Origin: Paenibacillus hamazuiensis
GTDB taxonomy: Bacteria; Bacillota; Bacilli; Paenibacillales; NBRC-103111
NCBI RefSeq assembly: GCF_023276405.1
Contig: NZ_JALRMO010000001.1
Location: 8,223,501 to 8,287,500, forward strand
DNA length: 64,000 bases
Reading direction: 5' to 3'
Position 1 is the stretch's first letter. Each line of letters begins with the position of its first letter. Below, piece after piece: positions 45,076-54,395 of this stretch. Below the pieces are notes generated by a model. The model saw only the letters and a list, made by a program, of their open reading frames with translations, had not been told where the DNA came from and made no database searches. Made by a program: the position numbers and the translations under genes.

Positions 45076-47604
45076 ATGCCGGATTGGTCTTATCAAACGT
45101 TGTTCAAACCGGCCCTGTTCCGGCTGCCTGCGGAGACGGCCCGCGATGTGACGCTGGGGGCGATGGGTGCGCTCAGCAAGCTTCCGGGCGGCAGCCTGGT
45201 CATCCGCACGCTTGGCCATATGGAATCGCACCCGATCCTGCATACGCAGATGTGCGGGATTCCGGTAAAATATCCGGTCGGCCTCGGCGGATCATTGGAT
45301 GTGCATGGCACCGCCCATGACGCACTGGCGCAATTCGGCTTCGGATATATCGAGATCGGTCCGGTCACCGTGCGCCCGGTCAACACCGGAGCGGCTGTCC
45401 GGAGGGATGCGGGGCGGGAAACGATCCTTTATCCGAGCGCCTGGGCGAACGACGGGCTGGAAGCGTGGATCGGCAGGCTGGAGCGCAGGAGGAAACATAA
45501 GCTGCCGTACATGGCCCGGATCAGGCCGATGCCGGACTGCGGCGCGGCGGATGCGCCGGAGGAGCTGCGGCTGCTGGCGTCCCGTCTTTCGCCTTATGCC
45601 GCGGCATTTTTTGTCGACGTGCTTGACGCGTACGAGGAGGACGAGGCGCTGGAGCTGCTCGACCGGCTGTCCGGTACGCTGCCGGTGGCGGCCGGACATA
45701 AGCCGCTGCTGCTTTATGTTCCGTTGGGTATTTCGCGCCCGCTGCTTGAAAAAGCGCTCGATATGCTGGAGCGCAGCCGCGGCGTCTGGAAGGGAGCCGT
45801 CATTGGCGATGCGCAGAAGATCGGCGGCGGAGCTGAAGCGGCGGCCGGGATGGCCGGATTAGCCGGCGGCGGGGCGCAGGGGCCCGCGACGGCAAGCCGC
45901 AGTCAGGCCGTAGGCGAGACGGCCGCCTGTACCGCCGGCGCAGCCGGAGGGGCGGTTGGAGCCATGATGGGCAGCGGCCGCGCTTCCGGCGGGCCGGCCG
46001 GCCGGTACAATGCGGGCCAAACCGCGGCCGTTACGGTGGGAGCCTGCGCCGCAGGTGAAGCCGTCGCCGTCGGAGCCGGCGGTTTGGCAGCCGGCCTGGA
46101 GCTGACGCGTTTCATCCGCGGGCGCTGGCGGAGTCGGACTGACAGGGCCGCCGATGCCGGCGGACGGTCGGGGCACTGGGGTGCGGCGTCGGGCGGCGGC
46201 ACCGGGTGCGGGCACGGGGATGCGGCGGTGGGCGGCGATGCCGGGTACGGGCACGGGTATGCGTCGACGGTCGGCGAAGCCGGGTACGGGCACGGGGGTG
46301 CGTCGAAGGTCGGCGATGCCGGGCACGGACGCGAGGATTCGGCGGCTAAGTCCGGTAGTTTCGGATCCCGACGGGAGCGTGAGGCGCCCAGACTCTATGC
46401 GAATTCCGGGTACGAGCCGGGGGATGCTGCGGCCATGTCCGGCGGCGATCGCGGGAAGGTGCCTAAAGCTGCGGCGGCGGAGGGCCGAAACAGCTCCGAG
46501 CCGGCGCCGGTCATTATCATGTCGGCAGGCATCCATGAGCCGCAGCATGCGCTGGATGCGCTGGACGCCGGCGCGGATTACGTGCAGCTGCACAGCGGGC
46601 TTGTGTATGCGGGGCCGGGGCTGCCCAAACGGATCAACGAAGCGGTCGTATACCGCAAAGTTCGGGGTACGGCAGCGCCGGAGCAGCCTTTTTGGCGAAA
46701 TTGGGGATGGATGTGCCTGCTAGGCCTCGGTATGATCATCGGCGGCGCGCTTGCGTGGCTCATCGCGGCGACGGTTGTGGTGCTGCCTTACGACGTGTCT
46801 TTTCTCGGCATGACCTCGCAGCTGCTGTCCCGGGCAAATGCCAGAATACTTCCGTTTATGTCGCACGACCGGATTACGCTGGCGGGGACGATGATTTCGA
46901 TCGGGGTCATCTATTTTATGCTGGCGCGGTACGGGCTGCGTTATGGGCTGCATTGGTGCAAAACCGCGCTGATGACGTCGTGTGCCGTCGGGTTCAGCAG
47001 CTTTTTTCTATACCTCGGCTACGGGTATTTCGATCCGCTGCATGCCCTGGTTGCGGCGATTTTGCTGCCGATGTTCATCCTTTCGATGCGGGGCCATACC
47101 GACGAACCGTCGAGACGTCCGCCAAACGTCCATAATGACCGCGACTGGCGGCTCGCACAATGGGGGCAGCTCATGATGGTCGTCGTCGGCTTCGGACTTG
47201 CGCTCGGCGGAGCCGTTATTTCCTTTATCGGGATTACGGATGTTTTTGTGCCGACCGATCTTGCTTTTTTGTGCGCAACTCCCGAGATGCTGAAAGAGCT
47301 GAACGAGCGGATCATCCCGCTGATCGCCCACGATCGCGCCGGATTCGGCGGCGCGCTGTTCTCCGATGCGATTGCGATTTCAGCGGCGGCGCTGTGGGGC
47401 GTCCAGAAAGGGGAGCGCTGGCTGTGGTGGATGTTTCTGCTCGGCGGACTTCCCGGATTTTTCGCGGGTTTCAGCGTTCACGCCATTATCGGCTATACCG
47501 ACTTTATCCACCTGCTCCCGGCTTATTTTGCTTTTGCCGTCTATGTGCTCGGACTTGTTTTGCTTTATCCGTATATGGTTCGCGGGAAGCGGGCGGCCGC
47601 TTAA
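45076..47604 (+). CDS. dihydroorotate-dehydrogenase-like barrel fused to a duplicated membrane domain
   Basis: 842 residues. Residues 1-265 and 475-530 match the two ends of a class 2 dihydroorotate dehydrogenase (PAETARDVTL, PVGLGGSLDVHG, FGYIEIGPVTV; later SAGIHEPQHALDALDAGAD). The usual FMN lysine of the AGFDKN motif and the NxSxPN loop are not seen, so catalysis is doubtful. Between them lies a ~210-residue Gly/Ala-rich insert with four 13-residue repeats. From about 540 on, seven or so membrane segments form two similar halves, each with a NxRIxPxxxHDR motif (NARILPFMSHDR, NERIIPLIAHDR). The start is supported by GGCGGGGTGGAG. Function is unknown. Confidence 0.75.
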   Translation: MPDWSYQTLFKPALFRLPAETARDVTLGAMGALSKLPGGSLVIRTLGHMESHPILHTQMCGIPVKYPVGLGGSLDVHGTAHDALAQFGFGYIEIGPVTVRPVNTGAAVRRDAGRETILYPSAWANDGLEAWIGRLERRRKHKLPYMARIRPMPDCGAADAPEELRLLASRLSPYAAAFFVDVLDAYEEDEALELLDRLSGTLPVAAGHKPLLLYVPLGISRPLLEKALDMLERSRGVWKGAVIGDAQKIGGGAEAAAGMAGLAGGGAQGPATASRSQAVGETAACTAGAAGGAVGAMMGSGRASGGPAGRYNAGQTAAVTVGACAAGEAVAVGAGGLAAGLELTRFIRGRWRSRTDRAADAGGRSGHWGAASGGGTGCGHGDAAVGGDAGYGHGYASTVGEAGYGHGGASKVGDAGHGREDSAAKSGSFGSRREREAPRLYANSGYEPGDAAAMSGGDRGKVPKAAAAEGRNSSEPAPVIIMSAGIHEPQHALDALDAGADYVQLHSGLVYAGPGLPKRINEAVVYRKVRGTAAPEQPFWRNWGWMCLLGLGMIIGGALAWLIAATVVVLPYDVSFLGMTSQLLSRANARILPFMSHDRITLAGTMISIGVIYFMLARYGLRYGLHWCKTALMTSCAVGFSSFFLYLGYGYFDPLHALVAAILLPMFILSMRGHTDEPSRRPPNVHNDRDWRLAQWGQLMMVVVGFGLALGGAVISFIGITDVFVPTDLAFLCATPEMLKELNERIIPLIAHDRAGFGGALFSDAIAISAAALWGVQKGERWLWWMFLLGGLPGFFAGFSVHAIIGYTDFIHLLPAYFAFAVYVLGLVLLYPYMVRGKRAAA
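46201..46356 (+). repeat. four in-frame 39-bp tandem repeats
   Basis: Units 46201-46239, 46240-46278, 46279-46317 and 46318-46356 each encode 13 residues; the two middle ones read AGYGHGYASTVGE and AGYGHGGASKVGD. The fourth is the most diverged. They lie in the low-complexity insert of the dehydrogenase-like protein, and their copy number could vary by slippage. Confidence 0.85.
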
Positions 47605-47617
47605 AGATGTGGGACGA

Positions 47618-47660
47618 AAAAAAACCGTACGGGCTTGATGTAAGCCTTTACGGTTTTTTT
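47618..47660 (+). terminator. intrinsic terminator
   Basis: A stem beginning AAAACCGTA and closing TACGGTTTT, with an inner GGCTT/AAGCC part, is followed by seven T, just after the dehydrogenase-like gene. The A-run on the other side means it could act in both directions. From here to 47970 I see no gene, only the ribosome site of chrA near its end. Confidence 0.85.
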
Positions 47661-47970
47661 GGCGCGGATAAAGAGTGTTTGGCCGTTTGTGGGGGTTGAC
47701 GAAGCCGTGCCGAGCGCCGAACAGGTTGAGCACGCGCTTGATCCAACGCGTTCATTTCGGCCGGCCCGTCCAGCGTCTGCAGAGCCTTCCGTCGGTTCGC
47801 TTGGAGCGGGGGCATATTGTCGATCCGGGCTTGGGCGATTACAATGGAGTAGGATTGAATGCTGATTTTACCGTTAGCTCAGCAAATTTTGGAAAACTAT
47901 GCCATTTAACCGTCAAATAACTGCCGATTTCATCACCAACTATTTCCGTCAAAGAAAGGTGATTTCTGTC

Positions 47971-49236
47971 ATGGTCGATTTGGGGCAAGGCTCGGTTGCG
48001 GCAAACGAGGGGGAAGATTCCGGCAGGACGCACGGAAACGGAGCGGACGGCCGGATGCGTGAAAATGTGCGGAGCAAAGGATCGTGGTTCGAGATATTGC
48101 TTGTCTCCACGAAGCTCGGAATAACCTCGTTCGGCGGGCCGGTCGCGCATTTGGGTTATTTTCGCGAGGAGTATGTCGTGAGGCGAAAATGGCTCGGCGA
48201 ACAGGCCTACGCCGATTTGGTCGCGTTGTGCCAATTTTTACCCGGACCGGCTAGCAGCCAGGTCGGCATCGGCATCGGGCTCATGCGCGGCGGCTGGCTC
48301 GGTGCGGTGGCCGCCTGGCTCGGCTTCACGCTGCCGTCGGTGCTGCTGCTCGTGCTGTTCGCCTTCGCGCTGCAGGCCTACCCGGCCGAAGGCACCGGCT
48401 GGCTGCACGGCCTGAAGCTGGCGGCCGTGGCCATCGTCGCGCAGGCGGTCTGGGGCATGGGCAAAAGCCTCGCCCCGGACCGCCCGCGTGCGCTGATCGC
48501 CGTTGTCACGGCGATCGTGACGCTGCTCGCACCTTACGCGTACGCGCAGGTGCTGCTGATCGCCGCAGCGGGCGCGCTCGGCTTCGCGCTGCTCAAGGTC
48601 CGGGCCCCGGAGGCGGCAGAGCCGCTCCGGGTCACAGTCAGCCGCCGCGCCGGCGCAGCCGCTTTGGCGCTGTTTGCGGCGCTGCTTGCGGTGCTGCCGC
48701 TCGCGCGCGCCGGTTCGAACAGCGAGCTGCTCGCGCTGTTCGACAGCTTTTACCGCGCCGGCGCCCTCGTCTTCGGCGGCGGCCACGTCGTCCTCCCGCT
48801 GCTGGAGCGGGAGGTCGTTCCGGCGGGCTGGGCGACGCCCGCGCAGTTTGTGGCCGGGTACGCCGCGGCGCAAGCCGTACCCGGGCCGCTGTTCACGTTC
48901 GCCGCGTACCTCGGCGTCGTGGCGAGAGGCGTGCCGGGCGCGGTTGCAGCGACGCTCGGCATCTTTTTGCCCGCGTTCCTGCTCGTCGTCGGCGCGCTGC
49001 CGTTCTGGAACGCGCTGCGTTCGAAGCCCGGCATGCGCTCCGCGCTTGCCGGCATCAATGCGGCGGTCGTCGGCATCCTGCTCGCCGCGCTGTACAACCC
49101 CGTCTGGACGAGCGCGGTTCACGCTCCGTCCGACGTGGCTCTCGCCCTGGCGGCCTTCGGCGCGCTTGTCTACGGCAAGCTGCCGCCGTGGGCGGTCGTC
49201 GGACTCGCCGCCCTCGCCGGCATGGCGCTCGGCTGA
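47971..49236 (+). CDS. chrA: chromate transporter, two-domain ChrA
   Basis: About 421 residues. ATG at 47971 is chosen for the AAAGGTGA seven bases upstream. Two homologous CHR halves are visible: the first with SFGGPVAHLGYFREEYV and QFLPGPASSQ, the second with FGGGHVVLPLLEREVV and QAVPGPLFTFAAYLG. Long-chain ChrA proteins of this layout export chromate. Base composition in the second half is more GC-rich than in neighbouring genes. No chromate regulator is adjacent. Confidence 0.93.
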   Translation: MVDLGQGSVAANEGEDSGRTHGNGADGRMRENVRSKGSWFEILLVSTKLGITSFGGPVAHLGYFREEYVVRRKWLGEQAYADLVALCQFLPGPASSQVGIGIGLMRGGWLGAVAAWLGFTLPSVLLLVLFAFALQAYPAEGTGWLHGLKLAAVAIVAQAVWGMGKSLAPDRPRALIAVVTAIVTLLAPYAYAQVLLIAAAGALGFALLKVRAPEAAEPLRVTVSRRAGAAALALFAALLAVLPLARAGSNSELLALFDSFYRAGALVFGGGHVVLPLLEREVVPAGWATPAQFVAGYAAAQAVPGPLFTFAAYLGVVARGVPGAVAATLGIFLPAFLLVVGALPFWNALRSKPGMRSALAGINAAVVGILLAALYNPVWTSAVHAPSDVALALAAFGALVYGKLPPWAVVGLAALAGMALG

Positions 49237-49521
49237 CTGTGCATAGCGGTCCGCCGGCTGCCAAGTAAAACTGGCTGTCAGCTCGGTTGTCCGAGACTTA
49301 TGTCCACCGACCATGCACCGTCACCACTATGTAAAACCAGCGGTCAGACCGTTTGCTCGAATCCCGTGTGTCCGCTGACGGCCAAACGATCTGCCGCCGG
49401 CCGCTTGCCGTGAGGCAAGTCGGCAGATCGCGCGCCGCCTCGTTCAACCGGCCTGCCGAACCCCACATGTCGCGCCGGCCGCCAAGCAGCCAGGCTGACC
49501 GCTCCTTGCAAGGCCGCCGCC

Positions 49522-49920
49522 TTACCAATCGAACTGCCCGGGTATGCCATCCTCCGTTTCCGCCGCCTCAATACGAACCCGCTTCAGATGGGTGACCCCG
49601 GGCCGATAGGACTCCCCGCCAGCGTCTTTAAAATCCGCAAGCGGAATGCTGGAGCTGCCCCGGGGCATGATATCGGTTTTGTAGGTAAACGCCTCGTCCA
49701 GCGTAATCGTGACCTGCCTCCATACGAACGGATCGCCGTTCTTGACGATCAAATGCTGCTTCGTGACCCCAATATCGGCGACCAGGGGCAATTTTCCTCC
49801 TCCGGACTCGCTGCTGCTGCAGCCGACGGCGGCAGCGGTGATGCTCAAGGAGCAAGCAGCAACAGCACACCGCAGCCATAGCTGCATCCATTGTCGCAGC
49901 AACCGTCTACGGCACATCAT
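49522..49920 (-). CDS. putative lipoprotein
   Basis: About 132 residues. ATG at 49920 follows GAGGAGGG with ~8-base spacing. Arginines, a hydrophobic stretch and AAAVGC form a lipobox signal, and SSSESGGG follows as a typical tether. The ~95-residue mature domain (with DEAFTYKTDIMPRG in the middle) is not recognised. It lies alone between chrA and a long intergenic region. Confidence 0.65.
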   Translation of the reverse strand: MMCRRRLLRQWMQLWLRCAVAACSLSITAAAVGCSSSESGGGKLPLVADIGVTKQHLIVKNGDPFVWRQVTITLDEAFTYKTDIMPRGSSSIPLADFKDAGGESYRPGVTHLKRVRIEAAETEDGIPGQFDW

Positions 49921-49938
49921 CTGACACGCCCTCCTCAC

Positions 49939-50665
49939 CGGGTTTATTTTTCGTACAGCCTACGGATTACCGTAATTACGGCAAAATAGCCCACCTTTAT
50001 GTCCGAATCAAGTGTTGAAAAGTGACCGGCTCTTCGCTTAATGGATAATTTGCAATTAACGCAGCTTTTGGAGCAAATACGTGGAAATCCGATACTGTCG
50101 ATGAAATGGGATTTCAGACTGTTGAAAACTCCAAAAGGGGAGATGGCGGATCGACTCCGGCCGGCCAATGTTGTCGGGTGGAGTTCGAACAGCTCGCTGC
50201 GCTTGTCCCCCGGGTCATAGAGGAACTACAGTGCGCTATAATGGCCATTTCGAGTGATTAGCCAAAAATAAAGGAACTGAAATTCGTTATTTTCCTGTTT
50301 TTTCGATATTTTAGCGGTCTCCCATAGATTTAGCGCATCTCAGTTCCTTTATTTTTCAGATGCGCTCCTTTTCCTGAAAATAGCGAACGTGAGTTCCTCT
50401 AAGTATGTGAGCGCCTAGGTGAGCGGCATAACAGTTCCCAGTTTGTTCGGTCTGTTTGTCGATTCCTCGTCCGGTTAGTCCGCGATTCCAAGAAAACGCG
50501 TTAACCCGACTCATAGTCCGGCGAGTTCCTTTATCCCACAAAATGAAGATCTGCTTCGGAGCTTATTCCTAATTACTTTGCCGGGTTACTTTGCGGGGGT
50601 CCTCATAACAACTCCTTAGGCGAATGCCCCTCATTGGGTTTTCTTAACAATTTGAGTTTTTCCAT
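49939..50665. other. long intergenic region holding a dispersed repeat
   Basis: No coding frame with a ribosome site was found. The section 50221-50400 is made of short motifs around GGAACT, AGCGCATCTCAGTTCCT and AATAGCGAACGTGAGTTCCT, and a related block occurs at 58665-58862. The rest is unremarkable. Confidence 0.6.
50221..50400. repeat. dispersed intergenic repeat, copy 1
   Basis: The best-matched core is 50329-50398, beginning TTTAGCGCATCTCAGTTCCT and containing AATAGCGAACGT. It aligns without gaps to 58785-58854 at roughly four fifths identity by eye. Shorter GGAACT-type units are repeated in both directions upstream of the core. Confidence 0.75.
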
Positions 50666-52345
50666 TTATTTTGCAATTTCTAGGCTTGCGTCAAACAGCC
50701 AATTTTCCGCGTTCGGGTGGCTGCGGTGCACTTCTACGGAAAGTATGTTAACCCCGGGCTTGAGCTTGTTTGTATGCTCGTTCAGATCGATCACGGTTTG
50801 CTCCACCGCCTCGTTCGGATCGGCCAGCGTGTATGGAGTGAGCAGGCCGCCGGACAGCGAGCGGCGGGCGATTTCCGAGCCGTTCATATAAGCGGCGAAG
50901 CCGTCCTCATAGCTGATCACCAGCCGCATTGTCTTAATGTCCTCCGGGCGAGTGTTCAGCGTAAAGCTTTTGCGAAAATAAACGGAGGGCAGCGCTCCTT
51001 TCGCCGGCAGCGCCGTCTGCAGACGGCGGGCCTCCTTGGCGTCCGATCGCCAGCCGAAAGGTGCCGCGCCCGTCCGCCAGACACTGTCGCCAAAGAGTGG
51101 GCTGCGCCAGTCGCTTGCCGGCAGCTCCGCCTCGGACGACATCGGCAGCTCGCCGGTCACGTCGAAGCCGGGCGGGATGGCGCTTTGGATGTCCTTGCTG
51201 CCCGGTGCATACTTCCAAACCGCTCGCGGCGGTATGGCGTATACCGGTTCGGAACCGTCCGCCGACCGATTTGCTCCCGCCGCGGCGTTCACGGTCCACT
51301 CCCCGAGCTTTTTGCCATCCGCAGACATGGCTATAAACGACAGAGCCGAACCGGAATGCTCGATCAGCACATATGCCGTTCCGCTCGCACTCCCCGAAAG
51401 AGTCCAGCGCAGCCATTCTCGCGGCCCATGTGAAACTATAGCCGCCGCTCCAGCCGAATCAGCGGCCGTCGTCGCTCCCGCGCCCCCTGCCGCAACCGGC
51501 GTTCCCGCGAACCCCCGCGAACCTGCGCCCTCCGCCGGATCAACGGCCGTCGTCGCTCCCACGCCCTCTGCCGCATCCGGCGCTCCCATGGGCCCCTGCG
51601 AACCCGCACCTTCCGCCGAATCAGCGGCCTTCGTCACTCCGGCGCCCCCTGCCGCCTCCGTCGCTCCCGAGCCCACCCGCGAACCCGCCGCTCCGGAGGC
51701 CTCCGGCACCCCCGCGCCCTCCCCCGGCACCGCCGGAGCCCGCTCGGCTTCCGGCATAAGCGCCATATCAGCCGGAACGTATATGCTGCCGTCCGCCCAG
51801 ACGATAGGCACTCCCCGGGCGTCGAGCAATGACCAGAGCGCCGGGTCCCGGGGCGGCCGATCCATGACGGCGATTTGTACGAGGCCGGACCGCGGATCGG
51901 TTTGCCGTTCCAGCCACTGCGTTTGCGCGCTTTCGTTCAAGCGGCTGCCGTTCAGAAACAGCAGCCGGGTTCCCGCGTAATCGACTGCGTAAACCGTCTT
52001 GCCGTAGGACGGAAGCGATTCCGCAGGCAGAGCGGGATACTTGCCTCCGAACTGCTCCGGAGAAACGCTGCCGTCATAGACCGGGTACAGACCGGGAACC
52101 GCTGCGGGCAAAGAGGAGGCCAGTTTGTCCGGAGTTATGAGCAGCGTGCCCGGCGGCAGCGGTGCCGAAGCCATGGCGGTTCCCCAGGTCCGGTCTGCGG
52201 CGAACGCCGCGCGAAATACGGAAGGAGGGGGGCTGTAGGACAGGAAACCTTGAGTCGGTATGCCCGACCACCATAGAGAGCTGAACATAACCAGGCCGGC
52301 CATGGCCAGCGTTGCAAGGAGAAAATGACGTTTCAACCGATTCAT
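50666..52345 (-). CDS. large extracytoplasmic protein with Ala/Gly repeat linker and C-terminal beta-sandwich
   Basis: 559 residues. One N-terminal membrane segment (about 8-28) could be a signal anchor. An N-terminal domain (30-200) is unrecognised. Residues about 205-300 are an Ala/Gly/Glu/Pro linker with imperfect ~27-residue repeats (AEGAGSQGPMGAPD and AEGAGSRGFAGTPV begin two of them). The last ~150 residues, with YFRKSFTLN, DGFAAYMNGSEIA and NILSVEVHR, look like the jelly-roll seen at the ends of secreted phosphoesterases and glycosidases, but no catalytic domain is attached. It is the last gene of a three-gene unit with two membrane proteins. Confidence 0.7.
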   Translation of the reverse strand: MNRLKRHFLLATLAMAGLVMFSSLWWSGIPTQGFLSYSPPPSVFRAAFAADRTWGTAMASAPLPPGTLLITPDKLASSLPAAVPGLYPVYDGSVSPEQFGGKYPALPAESLPSYGKTVYAVDYAGTRLLFLNGSRLNESAQTQWLERQTDPRSGLVQIAVMDRPPRDPALWSLLDARGVPIVWADGSIYVPADMALMPEAERAPAVPGEGAGVPEASGAAGSRVGSGATEAAGGAGVTKAADSAEGAGSQGPMGAPDAAEGVGATTAVDPAEGAGSRGFAGTPVAAGGAGATTAADSAGAAAIVSHGPREWLRWTLSGSASGTAYVLIEHSGSALSFIAMSADGKKLGEWTVNAAAGANRSADGSEPVYAIPPRAVWKYAPGSKDIQSAIPPGFDVTGELPMSSEAELPASDWRSPLFGDSVWRTGAAPFGWRSDAKEARRLQTALPAKGALPSVYFRKSFTLNTRPEDIKTMRLVISYEDGFAAYMNGSEIARRSLSGGLLTPYTLADPNEAVEQTVIDLNEHTNKLKPGVNILSVEVHRSHPNAENWLFDASLEIAK

Positions 52346-52366
52346 AACGGGTCTCCCGATGTTTGA

Positions 52367-52738
52367 TTAAGGTGCGGTCGGCAGCCAGCCGAATACGGCA
52401 TGGTAGACGGGCGGCCAAATCGCGACCAAAAGCAGCGCAAAGCCGATTGTAAAAGCATATATCCATGGAGCGAGCCGCGGGCGGCTGCGTCCCATCGCAA
52501 CATGCAGCACGAGCCAGCTTGCCAGCCAGGCGGCAAGACCGGCGGTTTCTTTGCCCGCATACGGGCCGATTCCCCACCAGCCGGGAAGCCACGATCCCAG
52601 CTTGAGCAGCAGCAGATTCGCCCGATACGGGTCGGCGACGCTCCAAATATGGCTGGCGCACAGCGCCAGCAGCCCGATCCATATGGCGAGCAGCAGAGCG
52701 GCGATTTCTCCCGTGCGCGGTCCTTTTTCATATCTCAA
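52367..52738 (-). CDS. small membrane protein of the three-gene unit
   Basis: 123 residues from a TTG start, with AGGAGG seven bases upstream. An overlapping ATG frame gives an implausible Cys-rich product, so it was discarded. Three hydrophobic segments are near 12-33, 65-85 and 92-115. It lies 16 bases after the preceding membrane gene and 21 before the large extracytoplasmic protein. The family is not recognised. Confidence 0.7.
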   Translation of the reverse strand: MRYEKGPRTGEIAALLLAIWIGLLALCASHIWSVADPYRANLLLLKLGSWLPGWWGIGPYAGKETAGLAAWLASWLVLHVAMGRSRPRLAPWIYAFTIGFALLLVAIWPPVYHAVFGWLPTAP

Positions 52739-52754
52739 GACGGAACCTCCTCAT

Positions 52755-53318
52755 TTAAACCAGCTTCAGCTTGGCTAACGCAAGCCCGAAAACGAGCCCG
52801 CATAAAAGCGTGCCCCACATCAGCGTCACCAGCAGCGCAGCGGCGGAGGCGACGTCCGGTTTTCCCGGCAGCGACTCACGGAATCTGCGCAGGATCCATG
52901 CCGCGCCGACGCCGAGAGGTAGCGGAAAAAGCGAGACGAATTCCTTAAATTCCATAATGATCGAATGCCCGGCCGGATTGTTGAAGAGCAGCCACTGCTG
53001 CGCCTGGTCGGGCAGACGGTAGTCGATATACAACCAATTGCCGAAAACGATCGTCGCCAGCACAAGAGCGTTGGTCAGCCATAAGGTAAGCTCCAGCCTC
53101 GCCGCAGCGCCTTCTTTTCCCCGCAAAAGCGGATACAGCTGGTGGATCGCCTGGCAGGCGAGCGCGACCGTAACGAAGGAGGCCGCCCCGTGCAGCACGG
53201 AAACGAGCCTGTCCCCGCCGGGCGCAAGCAGGTTGACAAGCGGGATGAGCAGCAGCAGCACGGCGGCCATCGCCGCCTGGGCAATCGCCCATTCGCGGGC
53301 GCTGAAAATCGGCTTCAT
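52755..53318 (-). CDS. five-helix membrane protein, first gene of the unit
   Basis: 187 residues with about five membrane segments (near 12-32, 40-62, 80-98, 122-142, 155-180). AAGGAAGG lies upstream of the ATG. A His in VSVLHGAASF and conserved-looking NNPAGHSIIMEFKEF hint at a membrane redox or cofactor protein, but I do not recognise the family. Close spacing to the next two genes suggests one transcript. Confidence 0.75.
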   Translation of the reverse strand: MKPIFSAREWAIAQAAMAAVLLLLIPLVNLLAPGGDRLVSVLHGAASFVTVALACQAIHQLYPLLRGKEGAAARLELTLWLTNALVLATIVFGNWLYIDYRLPDQAQQWLLFNNPAGHSIIMEFKEFVSLFPLPLGVGAAWILRRFRESLPGKPDVASAAALLVTLMWGTLLCGLVFGLALAKLKLV

Positions 53319-53564
53319 GAACGTTCGACCTTCCTTTGTAAAAAAGGCGTAACTACGCGTCCATTATACCATAATTCGCTGTCCGGCCATGCTGCGCAAA
53401 GATGTGCTTCGACAATAAAACATGCGCAAAAAGTCCCGGATCAAAAAGGATTTCCCGCCGATGATGTCGAATAATACCTTTCAACAGAGCTGAAATTTTC
53501 TGTCAAATGGCTCGGTGAATGGTACGAAGCTTTTTGCCGGAATGAAAATTAAAGGAGGAATAGG

Positions 53565-53864
53565 ATGCGCTACAACATTTTGCAGTCTGTTAAAGTCATC
53601 GATATGAATAATGAGATTATTTCCGAAACTATGTTCGAACACGGGGAGTATGAAGCTCCGGCGCTGAATATCGGCTCTTCCGTTCATCATTACGAACTCG
53701 GCCTGAAGCAGTTTGAAGTCGTTTACGACAAAAGGGAAGGGCGCACTGCCCGCCATCGCATCATCGACATCGAAATCGATTTGATCGGCAAACCGTCCGT
53801 CGCTAACGTATTTCTCGAACCCGTCACCCTGATCATCGGCCAGCACGATATCGGGGAAGTATAA
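53565..53864 (+). CDS. conserved-looking hypothetical protein, 99 residues
   Basis: AAAGGAGGAATAGG stands before the ATG, an excellent ribosome site, and an intrinsic terminator follows. The sequence is mostly beta-strand-like and ends VFLEPVTLIIGQHDIGEV. No signal peptide, membrane segment or known motif was seen. It is monocistronic. Confidence 0.75.
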   Translation: MRYNILQSVKVIDMNNEIISETMFEHGEYEAPALNIGSSVHHYELGLKQFEVVYDKREGRTARHRIIDIEIDLIGKPSVANVFLEPVTLIIGQHDIGEV

Positions 53865-53900
53865 CTTTTGCCGTTTTGTATAAAAAAAGCGCACACCAAA

Positions 53901-53932
53901 AACTCCCGCCGGCATCCGGACGGGAGTTTTTT
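53901..53932 (+). terminator. intrinsic terminator
   Basis: AACTCCCG (53901-53908) pairs with CGGGAGTT (53921-53928) around a short GC-rich inner part, with a run of six T. It ends the 99-residue gene. The minus-strand gene on its right ends at 53970, so it may also serve that side. Confidence 0.9.
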
Positions 53933-53969
53933 ATCAATAAGATTTAAAAGTTATTAGCGGAGCCTTCGG

Positions 53970-54227
53970 TCATACCCACAAATACGCTTGCTTGGCCAAT
54001 TGGCCGGGAGTAAGATGCGGCTTTTTTAAATGAACGCTGGGTACCGCCTCGTTGTAACGGGATATTTTTTCGTTCAGCCCGTCCAGCTTGTGCGTCAGAT
54101 TGAAATCCGTTCCCTCGTCCATGGCAATCATCAGATCGGTAATTTCCTCGCTGATTTCGTTTTGCAGCTCGATCCAATCCGGAAACACATGCCGATTGGC
54201 CTCATCCACTCTTTGGTATCCGGTCAT
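53970..54227 (-). CDS. hypothetical protein, 85 residues
   Basis: AAGGGGAGGG precedes the ATG by about 6 bases. The protein is acidic and mainly helical, for example NEISEEITDLMIAMDEG. It has no signal peptide or membrane segment. The family is not recognised. It converges with the 99-residue gene and is divergent from the DUF423 gene. Confidence 0.7.
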   Translation of the reverse strand: MTGYQRVDEANRHVFPDWIELQNEISEEITDLMIAMDEGTDFNLTHKLDGLNEKISRYNEAVPSVHLKKPHLTPGQLAKQAYLWV

Positions 54228-54395
54228 GACAAGCCCTCCCCTTGTATTTATATTTTTATTATAAGGGGCGGCAGGTTCGCTTAGGTTCGGGAAATATGGC
54301 TAAATGACAAAGGTTTTGTGGCGAAATGGCGAACTGCTTGGCAATGGGCGTGCGAATTGTTTATGATGAGGAAAAAAAGTCAAGGAGCCGTGTTT

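Noticed and set aside
47661-47898. Short frames between the dehydrogenase-like gene and chrA
   Set aside because: They overlap one another in several frames, lack ribosome sites and have no recognisable motif.
52342-52731. ATG-started minus-strand frame overlapping the small membrane protein
   Set aside because: Its product is Cys-rich and irregular, while the overlapping TTG-started frame has a good ribosome site and clear membrane helices.
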